DNA of 64,000 nt, from the NCBI RefSeq assembly GCF_003730015.1, contig NZ_RJTU01000013.1, positions 107,461-171,460 on the forward strand. The letters are read 5' to 3'. The notes beneath the pieces were generated by a model. It saw nothing but the letters and a program-made list of their open reading frames with translations, had not been told where the DNA came from and ran no database searches. The position numbers and the translations under genes were made by a program. Within the stretch, counting starts at the first letter, position 1, and each line of letters starts with the position of its first letter. This stretch comes from Epilithonimonas hominis (GTDB lineage: Bacteria > Bacteroidota > Bacteroidia > Flavobacteriales > Weeksellaceae). Positions 1 to 8,688 of the stretch are shown here, piece by piece.

Positions 1-1
1 A

Positions 2-1186
2 AAGGAAGCGCCTATTTTCTTTGATGAGAATTCTGATAATGTTCTTCTGAATGAGAATATTATGATTTTTGGAAAAGACAAAAGTTTGGTTTATAGTACT
101 TTGAAAGATAAAAAAATTACTTGGGATCAAAGATTATTAGAACGGCTGGACAAAGAAAAAACGATATATCAGGAGAATTCTGTTGCCGAGATTTTTGCAG
201 CTTTAAGAACAATAAAAGGCGAAAATTATTATATTTTAACTAGTGCTCAAGATGTTACAGGACAATCCAAATTGGATTTCTTGAAATATATGCTGATTTT
301 TTCTTACGTCGTAAGTATTCTGTTGATTTGGTTTTTCAGCTATTATCTGGTTTCCAGATTCCTTGAACCTTTGGAAATTCTAAAGTCTGATATTTCCGAT
401 ATCAGCGTACATAAATTAACAACTCCTGTTGTAGTAAAAAACTCTCAAGATGAAATTGGTGTTTTGGCAAAATTATTTAACCTAATGACAAGCAGATTAA
501 ACGATGTTTTCCAATCTCAAAAAGATTTCAATTCCAGTGCGGCTCACGAGATGCGAACCCCTTTGACAAGGATGGCTTTTCAGTTAGAGAATTTGATTCA
601 ATTAGAAAATCACTCGGATAAAACTAAAACTACTTTGCAGCAGATGTTGCAGGATGTTTATCAATTGTCAGACCTTACCAAATCCTTACTTTTACTTTCC
701 AAATTCGATAAAGAAGGCATCGCGAGTGTCTATGAAGAAGTAAGGATTGATGAAGTTGTTTTCGATGCTTTCGAAACGGTCCATCGTAATTTTCCCGACT
801 TCAAAATGGATTTTCAGATTGATGAAGAAAGTATAGAAGACTCTATTTTAACAGTGAAAGGTGTAAAATCTTTATTAGAGATTACATTTATTAATTTGTT
901 CAAAAACGCAGCTTTATATTCAGATAATCAGGAAGTTGATATTTCGATTAAGGAAACCGATTTTAGGATTATCGTCAAAGTATTTTCCATCGGTTCAACT
1001 ATTCCGATTGAAGAAAGAGACAAACTTTTCGAAGCCTTTATGAGAGGAAGTAATTCTGAGAACAAAGCAGGTTCTGGTCTTGGTTTGCGCATCGTAAAAC
1101 GTATTTTAGAATATCATAAAGCAGACATCACTTATTCTTCACTTTCGGACAGTGAGAATCTTTTTACCGTGGTTTTCAACAAGTAA
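2..1186 (+). CDS. Sensor histidine kinase, 5' end outside the window
   Basis: The reading frame is open from base 2, so the gene begins before the window; the first ATG inside (62) is internal. Visible in order are part of a periplasmic sensor region, one membrane segment (about nt 285-365), a HAMP-like linker, a HisKA box with the phospho-acceptor His in SAAHEMRTPLT (His codon at 545), an N box (LFKNAALYS) and a G box (GSGLGLRIV). This is a class I two-component kinase that autophosphorylates and passes phosphate to a response regulator. The regulator is not in the window and probably lies upstream. The metal efflux genes follow directly, so it probably senses a metal, as CzcS/CusS-type kinases do; that role is inferred from context. 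Confidence 0.92.
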   Translation, partial: KEAPIFFDENSDNVLLNENIMIFGKDKSLVYSTLKDKKITWDQRLLERLDKEKTIYQENSVAEIFAALRTIKGENYYILTSAQDVTGQSKLDFLKYMLIFSYVVSILLIWFFSYYLVSRFLEPLEILKSDISDISVHKLTTPVVVKNSQDEIGVLAKLFNLMTSRLNDVFQSQKDFNSSAAHEMRTPLTRMAFQLENLIQLENHSDKTKTTLQQMLQDVYQLSDLTKSLLLLSKFDKEGIASVYEEVRIDEVVFDAFETVHRNFPDFKMDFQIDEESIEDSILTVKGVKSLLEITFINLFKNAALYSDNQEVDISIKETDFRIIVKVFSIGSTIPIEERDKLFEAFMRGSNSENKAGSGLGLRIVKRILEYHKADITYSSLSDSENLFTVVFNK

Positions 1187-1317
1187 TTTTTTGATTTTTA
1201 GTAAATAATATTTGTCATTCCACACGAATCTCAGCGTCGTTTAGATTCCTGCGGAATTACAAACTATGCATAAAAGTCTATCATCTATCCGTCTATTTTC
1301 TTTTCTTCCAAACCACA

Positions 1318-1374
1318 ATTAAGTTTTTTTTAAGCCATATTTAAGGCCGTTTTAATCTCAGAAAGCCATTTTTG
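1318..1374 (+). promoter_or_regulatory. Direct-repeat array and -7 element upstream of the efflux operon
   Basis: Four copies of a TTAAG core (1319-1323, 1330-1334, 1341-1345 and the variant TTAAT at 1352-1356) are spaced by exactly 11 bp. They are followed by CATTTTTG (1367-1374), which fits the Bacteroidetes -7 element TAnnTTTG at seven of eight positions. One-turn-spaced direct repeats overlapping the -33 region are how OmpR-family regulators usually bind, so this is a candidate activator site for the partner of the upstream kinase. The repeats are seen; the function is inferred. Confidence 0.55.
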
Positions 1375-1395
1375 CAAAACCAAAACGAGATAAGA

Positions 1396-2643
1396 ATGAA
1401 CAAAATAACAACATTGGTGTTATCCGTTTCGGCATTTGTTGGTCTTTCTGCGCAGCAACAGATGTCTCTTCAGGATTGCGAATTAGCATTTCAAAAAAAC
1501 AACCTCCAGCTTCTTGCCGCGCAATACAATATCAATATGGCGGATGCCGATATTATTCAGGCAAAGATTTGGGAACTTCCTCAGATAGAAGGTTATGTGA
1601 ATGCCGTGAATCCTCAAAACAAAAAAGTTTTTGATGTGGGAAAAGCCAAAGGTGTAGAAATCACGCAACTGATTTATTTGGGCGGAAAAAAGAAGAACGA
1701 AATCCAATTTGCAAAGTCAAACAAGGAGCTTTCGCAACTGCAGTTCAATCAATTATTGGTTGATCTTCGGTCGCAGTTGAGAAGCACTTTTTACAACTTG
1801 ATTTATGAGCAAAAAAAGCAAATCAGTATTGATGCTCAGTTGAAATATATGAACGAGCTTTTGTCGGCTTACAAAGTTCAGACAGACAAAGGTAATATTT
1901 CTTTAAAAGATTTTGTAAGACTTCAAAGTATTGTGATTCAGTTGAATAATGATAAGACTGAAATCAATAATAATATTCTTGGTTATCAACAAACGATGAA
2001 AGTTTTGACGGGGAATCAGGAAAAAACAACTGCTAAAATCTCAAAACCTGAAGAAAACGAAATTCTAATTTCTCAACCTTTCGGAGATTTGGAAATTCTT
2101 CAAGAAAAAGCGTTACAAAACAATGCAGATTATCTCTACAATTTAAAATTGATTGATAACAGCAAGCTGTATGCACAATGGCAGAAATCACTCAACGTTC
2201 CAGACCTCAATCTAGGAGCAGAATATGACCAAGGTTCCGGAAATTTTAATAATGAAGTTAATCTGAAAATTGGAATTCCTATTCCGCTTTGGAAATCGAA
2301 CAAAGGTAATGTTGAGAAAGCAAAATATGCGATTCTGCAAAACGAAAAAAACTCAGAATATCAAAAACTGAACCTAGAAACTCAGGTAGAATCGGCTTAT
2401 CAAACCTGGAAAAACCAATACGACCAATACTTTGAATTAAAACCAATCGATTTAGAAAATCTAGAAACGGTTTATAACGGTATTCTTAAAAACTTCCGAA
2501 GCGGTAATGTCAGTCTAATAGAATTCACTGACTTTATGGAGAGTTACAGACAAACCGTTTTGCAGGTTTATGAGATGAAAAAACAGATTATGATTTCCGC
2601 AGAACAGCTGAATCAATTAGTACAAACCAAAATCTTTTATTAA
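1396..2643 (+). CDS. czcC: CzcC/TolC-type outer-membrane efflux protein
   Basis: This is an outer-membrane channel subunit of a tripartite RND metal efflux pump. The start used is the ATG at 1396, which gives a clean signal peptide (MNKITTLVLSVSAFVGLSAQ); the in-frame TTG at 1372 lies inside the -7 element and is rejected. The 415-residue product has the two long helical halves typical of OEP/TolC proteins, with a coiled-coil segment around residues 80-200 and a second repeat at about 320-410. The stop codon overlaps the start of the next gene (TAATG), indicating translational coupling with the adaptor. Substrate specificity (Co/Zn/Cd, Cu/Ag or Ni) cannot be told from this subunit. Confidence 0.85.
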   Translation: MNKITTLVLSVSAFVGLSAQQQMSLQDCELAFQKNNLQLLAAQYNINMADADIIQAKIWELPQIEGYVNAVNPQNKKVFDVGKAKGVEITQLIYLGGKKKNEIQFAKSNKELSQLQFNQLLVDLRSQLRSTFYNLIYEQKKQISIDAQLKYMNELLSAYKVQTDKGNISLKDFVRLQSIVIQLNNDKTEINNNILGYQQTMKVLTGNQEKTTAKISKPEENEILISQPFGDLEILQEKALQNNADYLYNLKLIDNSKLYAQWQKSLNVPDLNLGAEYDQGSGNFNNEVNLKIGIPIPLWKSNKGNVEKAKYAILQNEKNSEYQKLNLETQVESAYQTWKNQYDQYFELKPIDLENLETVYNGILKNFRSGNVSLIEFTDFMESYRQTVLQVYEMKKQIMISAEQLNQLVQTKIFY

Positions 2644-3725
2644 TGCGAAAAATTATTACACCCATTATCATTTCAGCACTTTTGCTGTCTTGTTCCAAAC
2701 AAGAAGAAGTAAAACAGGAAGAAACAAAAGGTTTTGAACTGAGCAATACTATGCTGAAAAGCACAACTTTTGCAAAGGTTGAAAAGAAATTTATCGAGGA
2801 CGAGCTCAGCTTTTACGGTAAAATCTCCGCAGATAAAAATAAATATATCGACATTTTTCCGTTGGTTGGCGGTAACGTTCTCAGCGTGAATGTGGAATTG
2901 GGAGATTATGTGACCAAAGGTCAGGTCCTGGCAACGATTAGAAGTACGGAGTTGGCAGAAGTTCAGAAAGATGTCAGCGATTCCAAAACCGATTTGATAG
3001 TCGCAGAGAACAATCTTCGTGTTGCAAAAGAACTGTACGCAGGAAAACTAAACACTGAAAAAGACGTTCTAGAAGCCGAAAGCGAAGTGAAAAAAGCAAA
3101 AGATGCCTTACGACGTTCCAATGACGTCAGTACGGTTTATAATGTTAAAAAAGGGAACATCTACAGTGTTATTTCCCCGATTAATGGTTATATCGTTCAC
3201 AAGGACATCAACAAAGGTATGGAACTGAGAAGCGACAGAAGTGAGAATATTTTTGATGTTGCGAATACCAAAAATGTTTGGGCCATTATGAACGTTAACG
3301 AAGCGGATATCGATAAAATTACGTTGGGGATGAAAGCTCAGGTTTCCACATTATCATATCCAGACAAGGTTTTTTACGGAAAAATTGATAAAATTTTCAA
3401 AATCATAGACCCGGATACCAATGCGATGCAGGCTAGAGTAGTATTGGACAATTCGCAGGGATTGCTGATTCCAGATAGCAAAGCGACGATAAAAGTTTCC
3501 AAATCCGAAAATACAACAGCCTTAGCAATCCCTTCCAAAGCCGTGATTTTTGATGACAACAGATATTTTGCCGTGGTTTACAAATCGCAGACCGATATCA
3601 AGGTCAAAGAACTTAAGATTTTGAAACAAAACTCGGAGACAACTTATGTTTCAGAAGGACTTTCGGAAGGAGAAAGTATCGTGACCAACAATCAATTATT
3701 GATTTATCGCTCTTTGAATAACTAA
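2643..3725 (+). CDS. czcB: CzcB-type periplasmic adaptor lipoprotein
   Basis: This is the membrane-fusion adaptor that links the inner-membrane RND pump to the outer-membrane channel. The N-terminus is a lipoprotein signal ending in LLLSCSKQ, so the protein is lipid-anchored. A biotinyl-lipoyl-like beta segment (about residues 60-100, VNVELGDYVTKGQVLATI), a helical hairpin (about 100-165) and beta-barrel regions (YIVHKDINKGMEL, then the segment with DPDTNAMQARVVLDN) follow in the HlyD order. At 360 residues it is normal for the family. The start overlaps the stop of czcC. About 300 bp holding a repeat separate it from czcA, which is unusual for such operons. Confidence 0.85.
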   Translation: MRKIITPIIISALLLSCSKQEEVKQEETKGFELSNTMLKSTTFAKVEKKFIEDELSFYGKISADKNKYIDIFPLVGGNVLSVNVELGDYVTKGQVLATIRSTELAEVQKDVSDSKTDLIVAENNLRVAKELYAGKLNTEKDVLEAESEVKKAKDALRRSNDVSTVYNVKKGNIYSVISPINGYIVHKDINKGMELRSDRSENIFDVANTKNVWAIMNVNEADIDKITLGMKAQVSTLSYPDKVFYGKIDKIFKIIDPDTNAMQARVVLDNSQGLLIPDSKATIKVSKSENTTALAIPSKAVIFDDNRYFAVVYKSQTDIKVKELKILKQNSETTYVSEGLSEGESIVTNNQLLIYRSLNN

Positions 3726-3730
3726 AATTT

Positions 3731-3870
3731 GGGCGTGTCCCTTTGTTTTTGCCAATCACATTTAGTCAATCAAAAGAACTTTTCAACAAGGCAAAAACAA
3801 GCGGGTCGGTCTACGGGCAGTCGCTCTCGCCTTCGGCGAGGAGCTCCAACAATGCCCTCCGCCCGCACGC
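3731..3870. repeat. REP-like palindromic intergenic element
   Basis: The gap between czcB and czcA is much richer in G+C than its surroundings and is built of nested inverted repeats: an 11-bp perfect pair TTGTTTTTGCC / GGCAAAAACAA (3743-3753 and 3790-3800) and the hairpin CTCGCCTTCGGCGAG (3826-3840). The starting GGGCGTGTCC, the central GGGTCGG and the ending CACGC resemble, from memory, a dispersed REP-like repeat common in flavobacterial genomes. A further perfect hairpin, TCCGCC-TTT-GGCGGA, lies at 3920-3934. A 76-codon open frame across the region has no protein-like features. Confidence 0.5.
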
Positions 3871-4027
3871 ATTTGCAATTCTCTGTAAGAAACAAAGTCT
3901 TACAACAGAACTTTTATAATCCGCCTTTGGCGGACTTTGTGAGCCTTAAAAACATATAGTTTGTAAAAAAAATCTTTGCGGACTTGGCGATAAAATGCAG
4001 TTGCAATTTCAATATAAAATAAAAAGT

Positions 4028-7000
4028 ATGAACAAATTCATCAAAAGCATCATAGGATTTTCACTTAAAAATAAAGCTTTCACATTCATTTGGGTAGCTA
4101 TTTTGGCGGTTGCAGGATTCATCAGTTTCAAGAATATGCCGATTGAAGCATTTCCTGATGTGACCAATACCCAAATCGTCATCATCACCCAATGGAACGG
4201 ACGAAGTGCAGAAGAAGTAGAACGATTCGTTACCACACCAATAGAACTGGCAATGAGTCCGGTTCAGAAGAAGACCAGTGTCCGAAGTACCACAATGTTT
4301 GGACTTTCCATTGTCAAAATTTTATTCGAAGATGGTGTGGATGACATTTTCGCTCGAAATATGGTAAACAATCAATTGCGAACCGTTAGTTTACCAGAAG
4401 GAATCGACCCAGAAGTTCAACCTCCTTACGGACCAACTGGAGAGATTTACCGCTATACATTAGAAAGCAAAAAAAGAAACTCTAGAGATCTATTGACAAT
4501 TCAGAATTGGGTAGTGGATAGAGCTTTAAGAGGAGTGCCTGGCGTTGCAGATGTTAACGTATTCGGAGGTCAAGATAAAACATTCGAATTAAGTATTGAT
4601 CCTAGAAAATTAGACAAATATAACCTAACTCCTTTACAAGTTTATGAAGCGGTTACCAAAAGTAATTTGAATGTAGGTGGTGATGTTATCGAGAAAAGCG
4701 GACAAGCTTATGTGGTTCGTGGAATTGGTTTGGTAAAATCGATTTCGGATATAGAAAACATAACAGTTCACAGCGACGGAGGAAACCCGATATTGGTAAA
4801 ATATGTTGCCGATGTTCACGAAGGTTCTATGCCTCGCGTTGGTCAGGCTTCCTTAGATAATGAAGCTGATACGGTTGAAGGAATCGTGGTAATGCGAAAA
4901 GGCGAAAATGCCCAAGAAGTAATCAAAGCGGTTAAAGCAAAAGTAGAAGAACTGAATACCCAAATTCTTCCTAAGGATATCAAAATGAAAACCTTCTATG
5001 ATCGTCAAGATCTAATGGATTTTACAACCAGTACCATCATGCATAATCTAATCGAAGGGATTATACTTGTTATGGTTATCGTTTGGATTTTTATGGCAGA
5101 TTGGCGCACCACATTGATTGTTTCTCTCATCATCCCATTATCATTGATGTTTGCATTTTTGTGTCTCAGATTATCTGGTATGGGCGCCAACTTACTTTCT
5201 TTAGGAGCTATAGATTTTGGCGTTATTATAGACGCTGCTGTTGTTATGGTCGAGGGATTGTTTGTTATGCTCAATCATAAAGGCGAAGAGTTCGGGATGC
5301 AACGTTTCAACAAAATGTCAAAAGGAGGTTGGATCAGACAAACAGGAACAGGATTGGGGAAATCTCTATTTTTCTCAAACCTTATTATCATTACCTCTCT
5401 AATTCCAATTTTTACATTCCAAAAAGTAGAAGGTAAAATGTTCTCTCCATTAGCCTATACCTTAGGTTTTGCATTGCTAGGAGCCCTAATTTTTACTTTA
5501 ACATTAGTCCCGGTTCTTGTACACGTTTTACTTAATAAAAATGTCAAAGAAAAGAATAATATATTCGTAAATTTTTGGGACAGAACGGTTTTAAAAGGTC
5601 TTCATTTTACTTTTAGAAATAAAAAAATAAGCCTTCTTGTTTCTATTGTTATTTTGGCGGCAACTTTGTTCTCTGCAAAATTTTTGGGAACAGAATTTCT
5701 TCCCCAGCTCAATGAAGGTTCGCTTTGGATAACAGCAGAAATGCCAATGAGTACTTCTCTGGAAGAATCATTAAAAACAGCTGATATCATTAAAAAAGAC
5801 ATTATGAGTTTCCCTGAAGTGACAGGAGTTCTAGCACAGACGGGTAGAAGTAATGATGGAACCGACCCGAATGGATTTGGATTTGTGCAATATGCCGTTA
5901 ATTTGAAACCTCGTGATGAGTGGAAACGGAAAATCACTTATGAAAAATTAATAGAAGAAATCGATGCAAAACTGAAAAACTATCAAGGAGTTACTTTTAA
6001 TTATTCCCAGCCAATTTCCGACAATGTTGCAGAAGCCGTTGCGGGTTTCAAAGCAGAAAATGGAATCAAAATATATGGAGACAACCTCAATACATTGGAT
6101 AGACTGGCAGATGAAGTTCTAAGTGCTGTAAAAGATGTAGATGGTGTAAAAGAACCAGGGATTATCAAAAATATTGGCCAACCAGAAATCAGTGTGGTTT
6201 TGGATAGGGACAAAATGGCGGCTTATGGTGTAATGCCAGAAGATGCACAATCGGTTTTGGAAATGGCTTTTGGAGGAAAAACAGCGTCAGAAATGTTTGA
6301 TGGTGAAAGAAAATTTCCAATTCGTCTCCGATATGCTCAAGATTATAGAAAAAATGAAAATGACATAGCTTCACTGATGGTGCCCACTCAAGACGGTACA
6401 AAAATACCTTTGAAAGAAATAAGTACTATCGAAAAAGCAAACGGAGCCGCTTTCATCTATAGAGATAACATCAAACGTTATATAGGAGTCAAATTCTCGG
6501 TTCGTGATAGAGATTTAGGAGGTACCATTGCAGATGCTCAGAAAAAAGTGGAGAAGATCAAATTACCCGATGGATATAGTATTGGATGGACTGGCCAGTT
6601 CGAAAACCAACAGAGAGCAACGCATCGGTTAACCCAAGTTGTTCCAATATGTTTACTAAGTATTTTCTTTTTACTATTCGTATTATTTGGTAATATGAAA
6701 GATTCTTTACTAATATTGATGAACGTGCCATTTGCATTAATTGGAGCCATTATAGCTCTTCACATCACAGGTGTTAACTTTTGTATTTCAGCAGGCGTTG
6801 GGATGATTGCATTGATGGGGATTTGTATACAGAATGGTGTTATCTTGATTTCAGAATTTCATCATAATGTAAGAAGTGGATTATCGATAGATAATGCTAT
6901 TATAGAAGGTGTGAAGATCAGAACAAGACCTGTAGTGATGACTGCAATCATCGCTTGTATAGGATTGATGCCAGCAGCATTGTCTACAGGAATCGGTTCC

Positions 7001-7126
7001 GAATCTCAGAAACCTTTGGCGATTGTCATTATTGGCGGATTGATAACCGCAACCGTTCTAACGCTATTGATTTTCCCTATTATCTTCTGGATTTTTAATA
7101 GAAGCAAGAATGAAGTTATAAATTAA
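4028..7126 (+). CDS. czcA: CzcA-family RND heavy-metal efflux pump
   Basis: This is the inner-membrane proton-driven pump of the tripartite efflux system. I place the start at the ATG at 4028 (MNKFIKSIIGFSLKNKAFTF), which matches the usual CzcA N-terminus; the ATG at 3995 would add 11 atypical residues. The 1032-residue length is normal. Two large periplasmic loops and about 12 membrane segments can be seen. The segment DFGVIIDAAVVMVE carries the D-x5-D-x6-E acidic trio of transmembrane segment 4 that is essential for proton coupling in heavy-metal RND pumps (D402/D408/E415 in Cupriavidus CzcA). This pattern favours divalent cations over Cu/Ag, but the specificity is inferred. Confidence 0.92.
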   Translation: MNKFIKSIIGFSLKNKAFTFIWVAILAVAGFISFKNMPIEAFPDVTNTQIVIITQWNGRSAEEVERFVTTPIELAMSPVQKKTSVRSTTMFGLSIVKILFEDGVDDIFARNMVNNQLRTVSLPEGIDPEVQPPYGPTGEIYRYTLESKKRNSRDLLTIQNWVVDRALRGVPGVADVNVFGGQDKTFELSIDPRKLDKYNLTPLQVYEAVTKSNLNVGGDVIEKSGQAYVVRGIGLVKSISDIENITVHSDGGNPILVKYVADVHEGSMPRVGQASLDNEADTVEGIVVMRKGENAQEVIKAVKAKVEELNTQILPKDIKMKTFYDRQDLMDFTTSTIMHNLIEGIILVMVIVWIFMADWRTTLIVSLIIPLSLMFAFLCLRLSGMGANLLSLGAIDFGVIIDAAVVMVEGLFVMLNHKGEEFGMQRFNKMSKGGWIRQTGTGLGKSLFFSNLIIITSLIPIFTFQKVEGKMFSPLAYTLGFALLGALIFTLTLVPVLVHVLLNKNVKEKNNIFVNFWDRTVLKGLHFTFRNKKISLLVSIVILAATLFSAKFLGTEFLPQLNEGSLWITAEMPMSTSLEESLKTADIIKKDIMSFPEVTGVLAQTGRSNDGTDPNGFGFVQYAVNLKPRDEWKRKITYEKLIEEIDAKLKNYQGVTFNYSQPISDNVAEAVAGFKAENGIKIYGDNLNTLDRLADEVLSAVKDVDGVKEPGIIKNIGQPEISVVLDRDKMAAYGVMPEDAQSVLEMAFGGKTASEMFDGERKFPIRLRYAQDYRKNENDIASLMVPTQDGTKIPLKEISTIEKANGAAFIYRDNIKRYIGVKFSVRDRDLGGTIADAQKKVEKIKLPDGYSIGWTGQFENQQRATHRLTQVVPICLLSIFFLLFVLFGNMKDSLLILMNVPFALIGAIIALHITGVNFCISAGVGMIALMGICIQNGVILISEFHHNVRSGLSIDNAIIEGVKIRTRPVVMTAIIACIGLMPAALSTGIGSESQKPLAIVIIGGLITATVLTLLIFPIIFWIFNRSKNEVIN

Positions 7127-7187
7127 GAGTTAAGAATCTCAATATTAATTTGAGTTATAGTTGTTACATTTTTCTCTCTATTATTTG

Positions 7188-7224
7188 CGTTCCTCTAGGG
7201 TTTTTCCGGAGGAACGTTTTTGTT
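7188..7224 (+). terminator. Rho-independent terminator after czcA
   Basis: CGTTCCTC (7188-7195) pairs with GAGGAACG (7209-7216) and is followed by a T-rich run. It closes the efflux operon 61 bp after the czcA stop. Confidence 0.85.
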
Positions 7225-7574
7225 TAATTTGATTGACTCTCAAAAACGTCCTTATGTTTTACTAAAACATTAAGACCTTTTCACTAAAGTGTCCTTTTTA
7301 TGAAAACATCAAGTTGTTGTTAGTGAACTCTGCAAACCTCATAGTCATAGGTTTTGGCGAAGGGCATTTTTTTGCTTAGAAATAATATCTATTATGTTGA
7401 GATTTTTATTAGAAATAATCTGTTTCAACTCTGCGAAGCGCACCCCGAGTTGAGCGGAAATCCTTTTTTGCTTATGCTTAATCTCTATTGATGACCAAGA
7501 TTTCTGCAAAAAAGATTGGGAGCGGAAGGCGGATTAGGTGCCCAAAATATTTAACTTTGACAAAAAAATAAACG
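7225..7574. other. Intergenic region with hairpin and possible REP-like remnant
   Basis: There is no convincing gene. CTTATGTTTTA and TAAAACATTAAG (7251-7273) form a near-perfect hairpin. From about 7436 to 7543 there are GC-richer phrases (GAGCGGAAATCC, GGGAGCGGAAGGCGGATT, GTGCCC) that recall the flavobacterial REP-like repeat in the opposite orientation, in degraded form. TAACTTTG at 7552-7559 matches the -7 element for the gene at 7575; I see no clear -33 TTG. Confidence 0.4.
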
Positions 7575-8198
7575 ATGCGGAATTTTACTTTTACGTTGAT
7601 GCTTATCGTAAGTGTTAATGGATTTTCTCAGAAATTTACCAAAGATGAAAAAGCTTTGATTCTGGCAGGAGATACCAAAACAGCTTTGCCTATTTACCAA
7701 ACCAAAAACGAAAAGCAGTACAGGATTTTACTGGCTCAGTCACAGGAAATCTCGCCTAAAGACAAAACACTTCCAGTTCTTATCGAAAGGATGAGGCTTG
7801 CTCTGGCAGCTACGGAAGGCGGTGTTGGAATTGCTGCGCCACAAGTGGGGATTAATAGAAATGTGATATTGGTGCAGCGATTTGATAAAATGGATTATCC
7901 TGTAGAATATTTCATCAATCCAAAAATCATTTGGCGTTCCGAACTCCTAAGCAAAGGTCCGGAAGGCGACCTTTCTATAGATAAGTTCCGAGAGACATTT
8001 TACAGAAGCTACAGCATCCGACTGGAATATTTTGATTTGGATAACAAGAGACACGACGAGATGGTGGAAGGTTTTACGGCAGTGATTTTACAACACGAGA
8101 TAGATCATCTTTCCGGTATTTTAATTCCTGATAAATTCAAAAATGACAAGGGATTACAATATAAAGAAGTGAAAGTTTATCAGAAAAATAAGAATTAG
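7575..8198 (+). CDS. Exported peptide-deformylase-like protein with altered metal site
   Basis: Motif 1 (GVGIAAPQVG, GxGxAAxQ) and motif 3 (QHEIDH, HExxH-like) of peptide deformylase are intact. Motif 2, normally EGC(L/V)S, reads EGDLS: the Cys that binds the catalytic metal is replaced by Asp. The first 19 residues (MRNFTFTLMLIVSVNGFSQ) look like a signal peptide, whereas true deformylases are cytoplasmic. At 207 residues it is somewhat longer than usual because of the leader and a 55-residue N-terminal part. It is therefore probably a secreted paralogue rather than the housekeeping Def. Metal binding by Asp is possible, so it may still be a hydrolase; the substrate is unknown. Confidence 0.8.
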   Translation: MRNFTFTLMLIVSVNGFSQKFTKDEKALILAGDTKTALPIYQTKNEKQYRILLAQSQEISPKDKTLPVLIERMRLALAATEGGVGIAAPQVGINRNVILVQRFDKMDYPVEYFINPKIIWRSELLSKGPEGDLSIDKFRETFYRSYSIRLEYFDLDNKRHDEMVEGFTAVILQHEIDHLSGILIPDKFKNDKGLQYKEVKVYQKNKN

Positions 8199-8244
8199 GT
8201 CTGGTTTTTGAAATAGAGAATAATAATCAATAAAACCTTAAACT

Positions 8245-8586
8245 ATGAATTTTATTATCCGATTGCTGATTACTGCGATTTCAGCATTTTTGCTCAGCAA
8301 AATTCTTTCAGGTGTGCATTTTGACAGCTTTGGCGCAACTATTATTTTCGCCATTGTTTTAGGTCTTTTGAACGTGATTGTGAAACCGATTCTTTCAATT
8401 TTATCATTGCCGATTACAATTCTCACACTTGGATTGTTTTCCTTTGTTATTAACGCCTTGATCATTTTGCTTGCGGCTTACGTTATGGGAAGTATGCAGG
8501 TGGATGGCTTCTGGTGGGCATTGCTTTTCAGCATCTTGCTGTCGCTGGTCACATCGGCGTTTTCTACGATTTTTGAAAGAGATTAA
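8245..8586 (+). CDS. Phage-holin-family (YvlD-like) small membrane protein
   Basis: The 113-residue protein has four hydrophobic segments (about residues 3-20, 28-48, 52-80 and 88-108) and the LLNVIVKPILSILSLPITILTLGLF signature region of the phage_holin_4_2 / YvlD family. Members are widespread inner-membrane proteins in bacteria and are not proof of a phage. It sits alone between the deformylase-like gene and a bidirectional terminator. Its function is unknown. Confidence 0.8.
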   Translation: MNFIIRLLITAISAFLLSKILSGVHFDSFGATIIFAIVLGLLNVIVKPILSILSLPITILTLGLFSFVINALIILLAAYVMGSMQVDGFWWALLFSILLSLVTSAFSTIFERD

Positions 8587-8590
8587 GAAT

Positions 8591-8624
8591 AAAAAAGAGT
8601 TTCAGATTTTTGAAACTCTTTTTT
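8591..8624. terminator. Bidirectional terminator between convergent genes
   Basis: AAAAAAGAGTTTCA (8591-8604) and TGAAACTCTTTTTT (8611-8624) form a 14-bp perfect stem with A and T runs on both sides. It serves the small membrane protein on the plus strand and the trp operon on the minus strand. Confidence 0.9.
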
Positions 8625-8688
8625 TATCTGAATTTATTTCTCGCACATTCAGCTAAATTAATTTGACTAATCTAGTCTGCGAGAATAT

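Noticed and set aside
3729..3959. 76-codon open frame between czcB and czcA
   Set aside because: It runs through nested inverted repeats, is rich in Arg/Ser/Thr without domain features, and is best explained by the repeat.
8245..8586. Holin-family protein as a sign of a prophage
   Set aside because: The family is widespread in chromosomes and no other phage gene is present.
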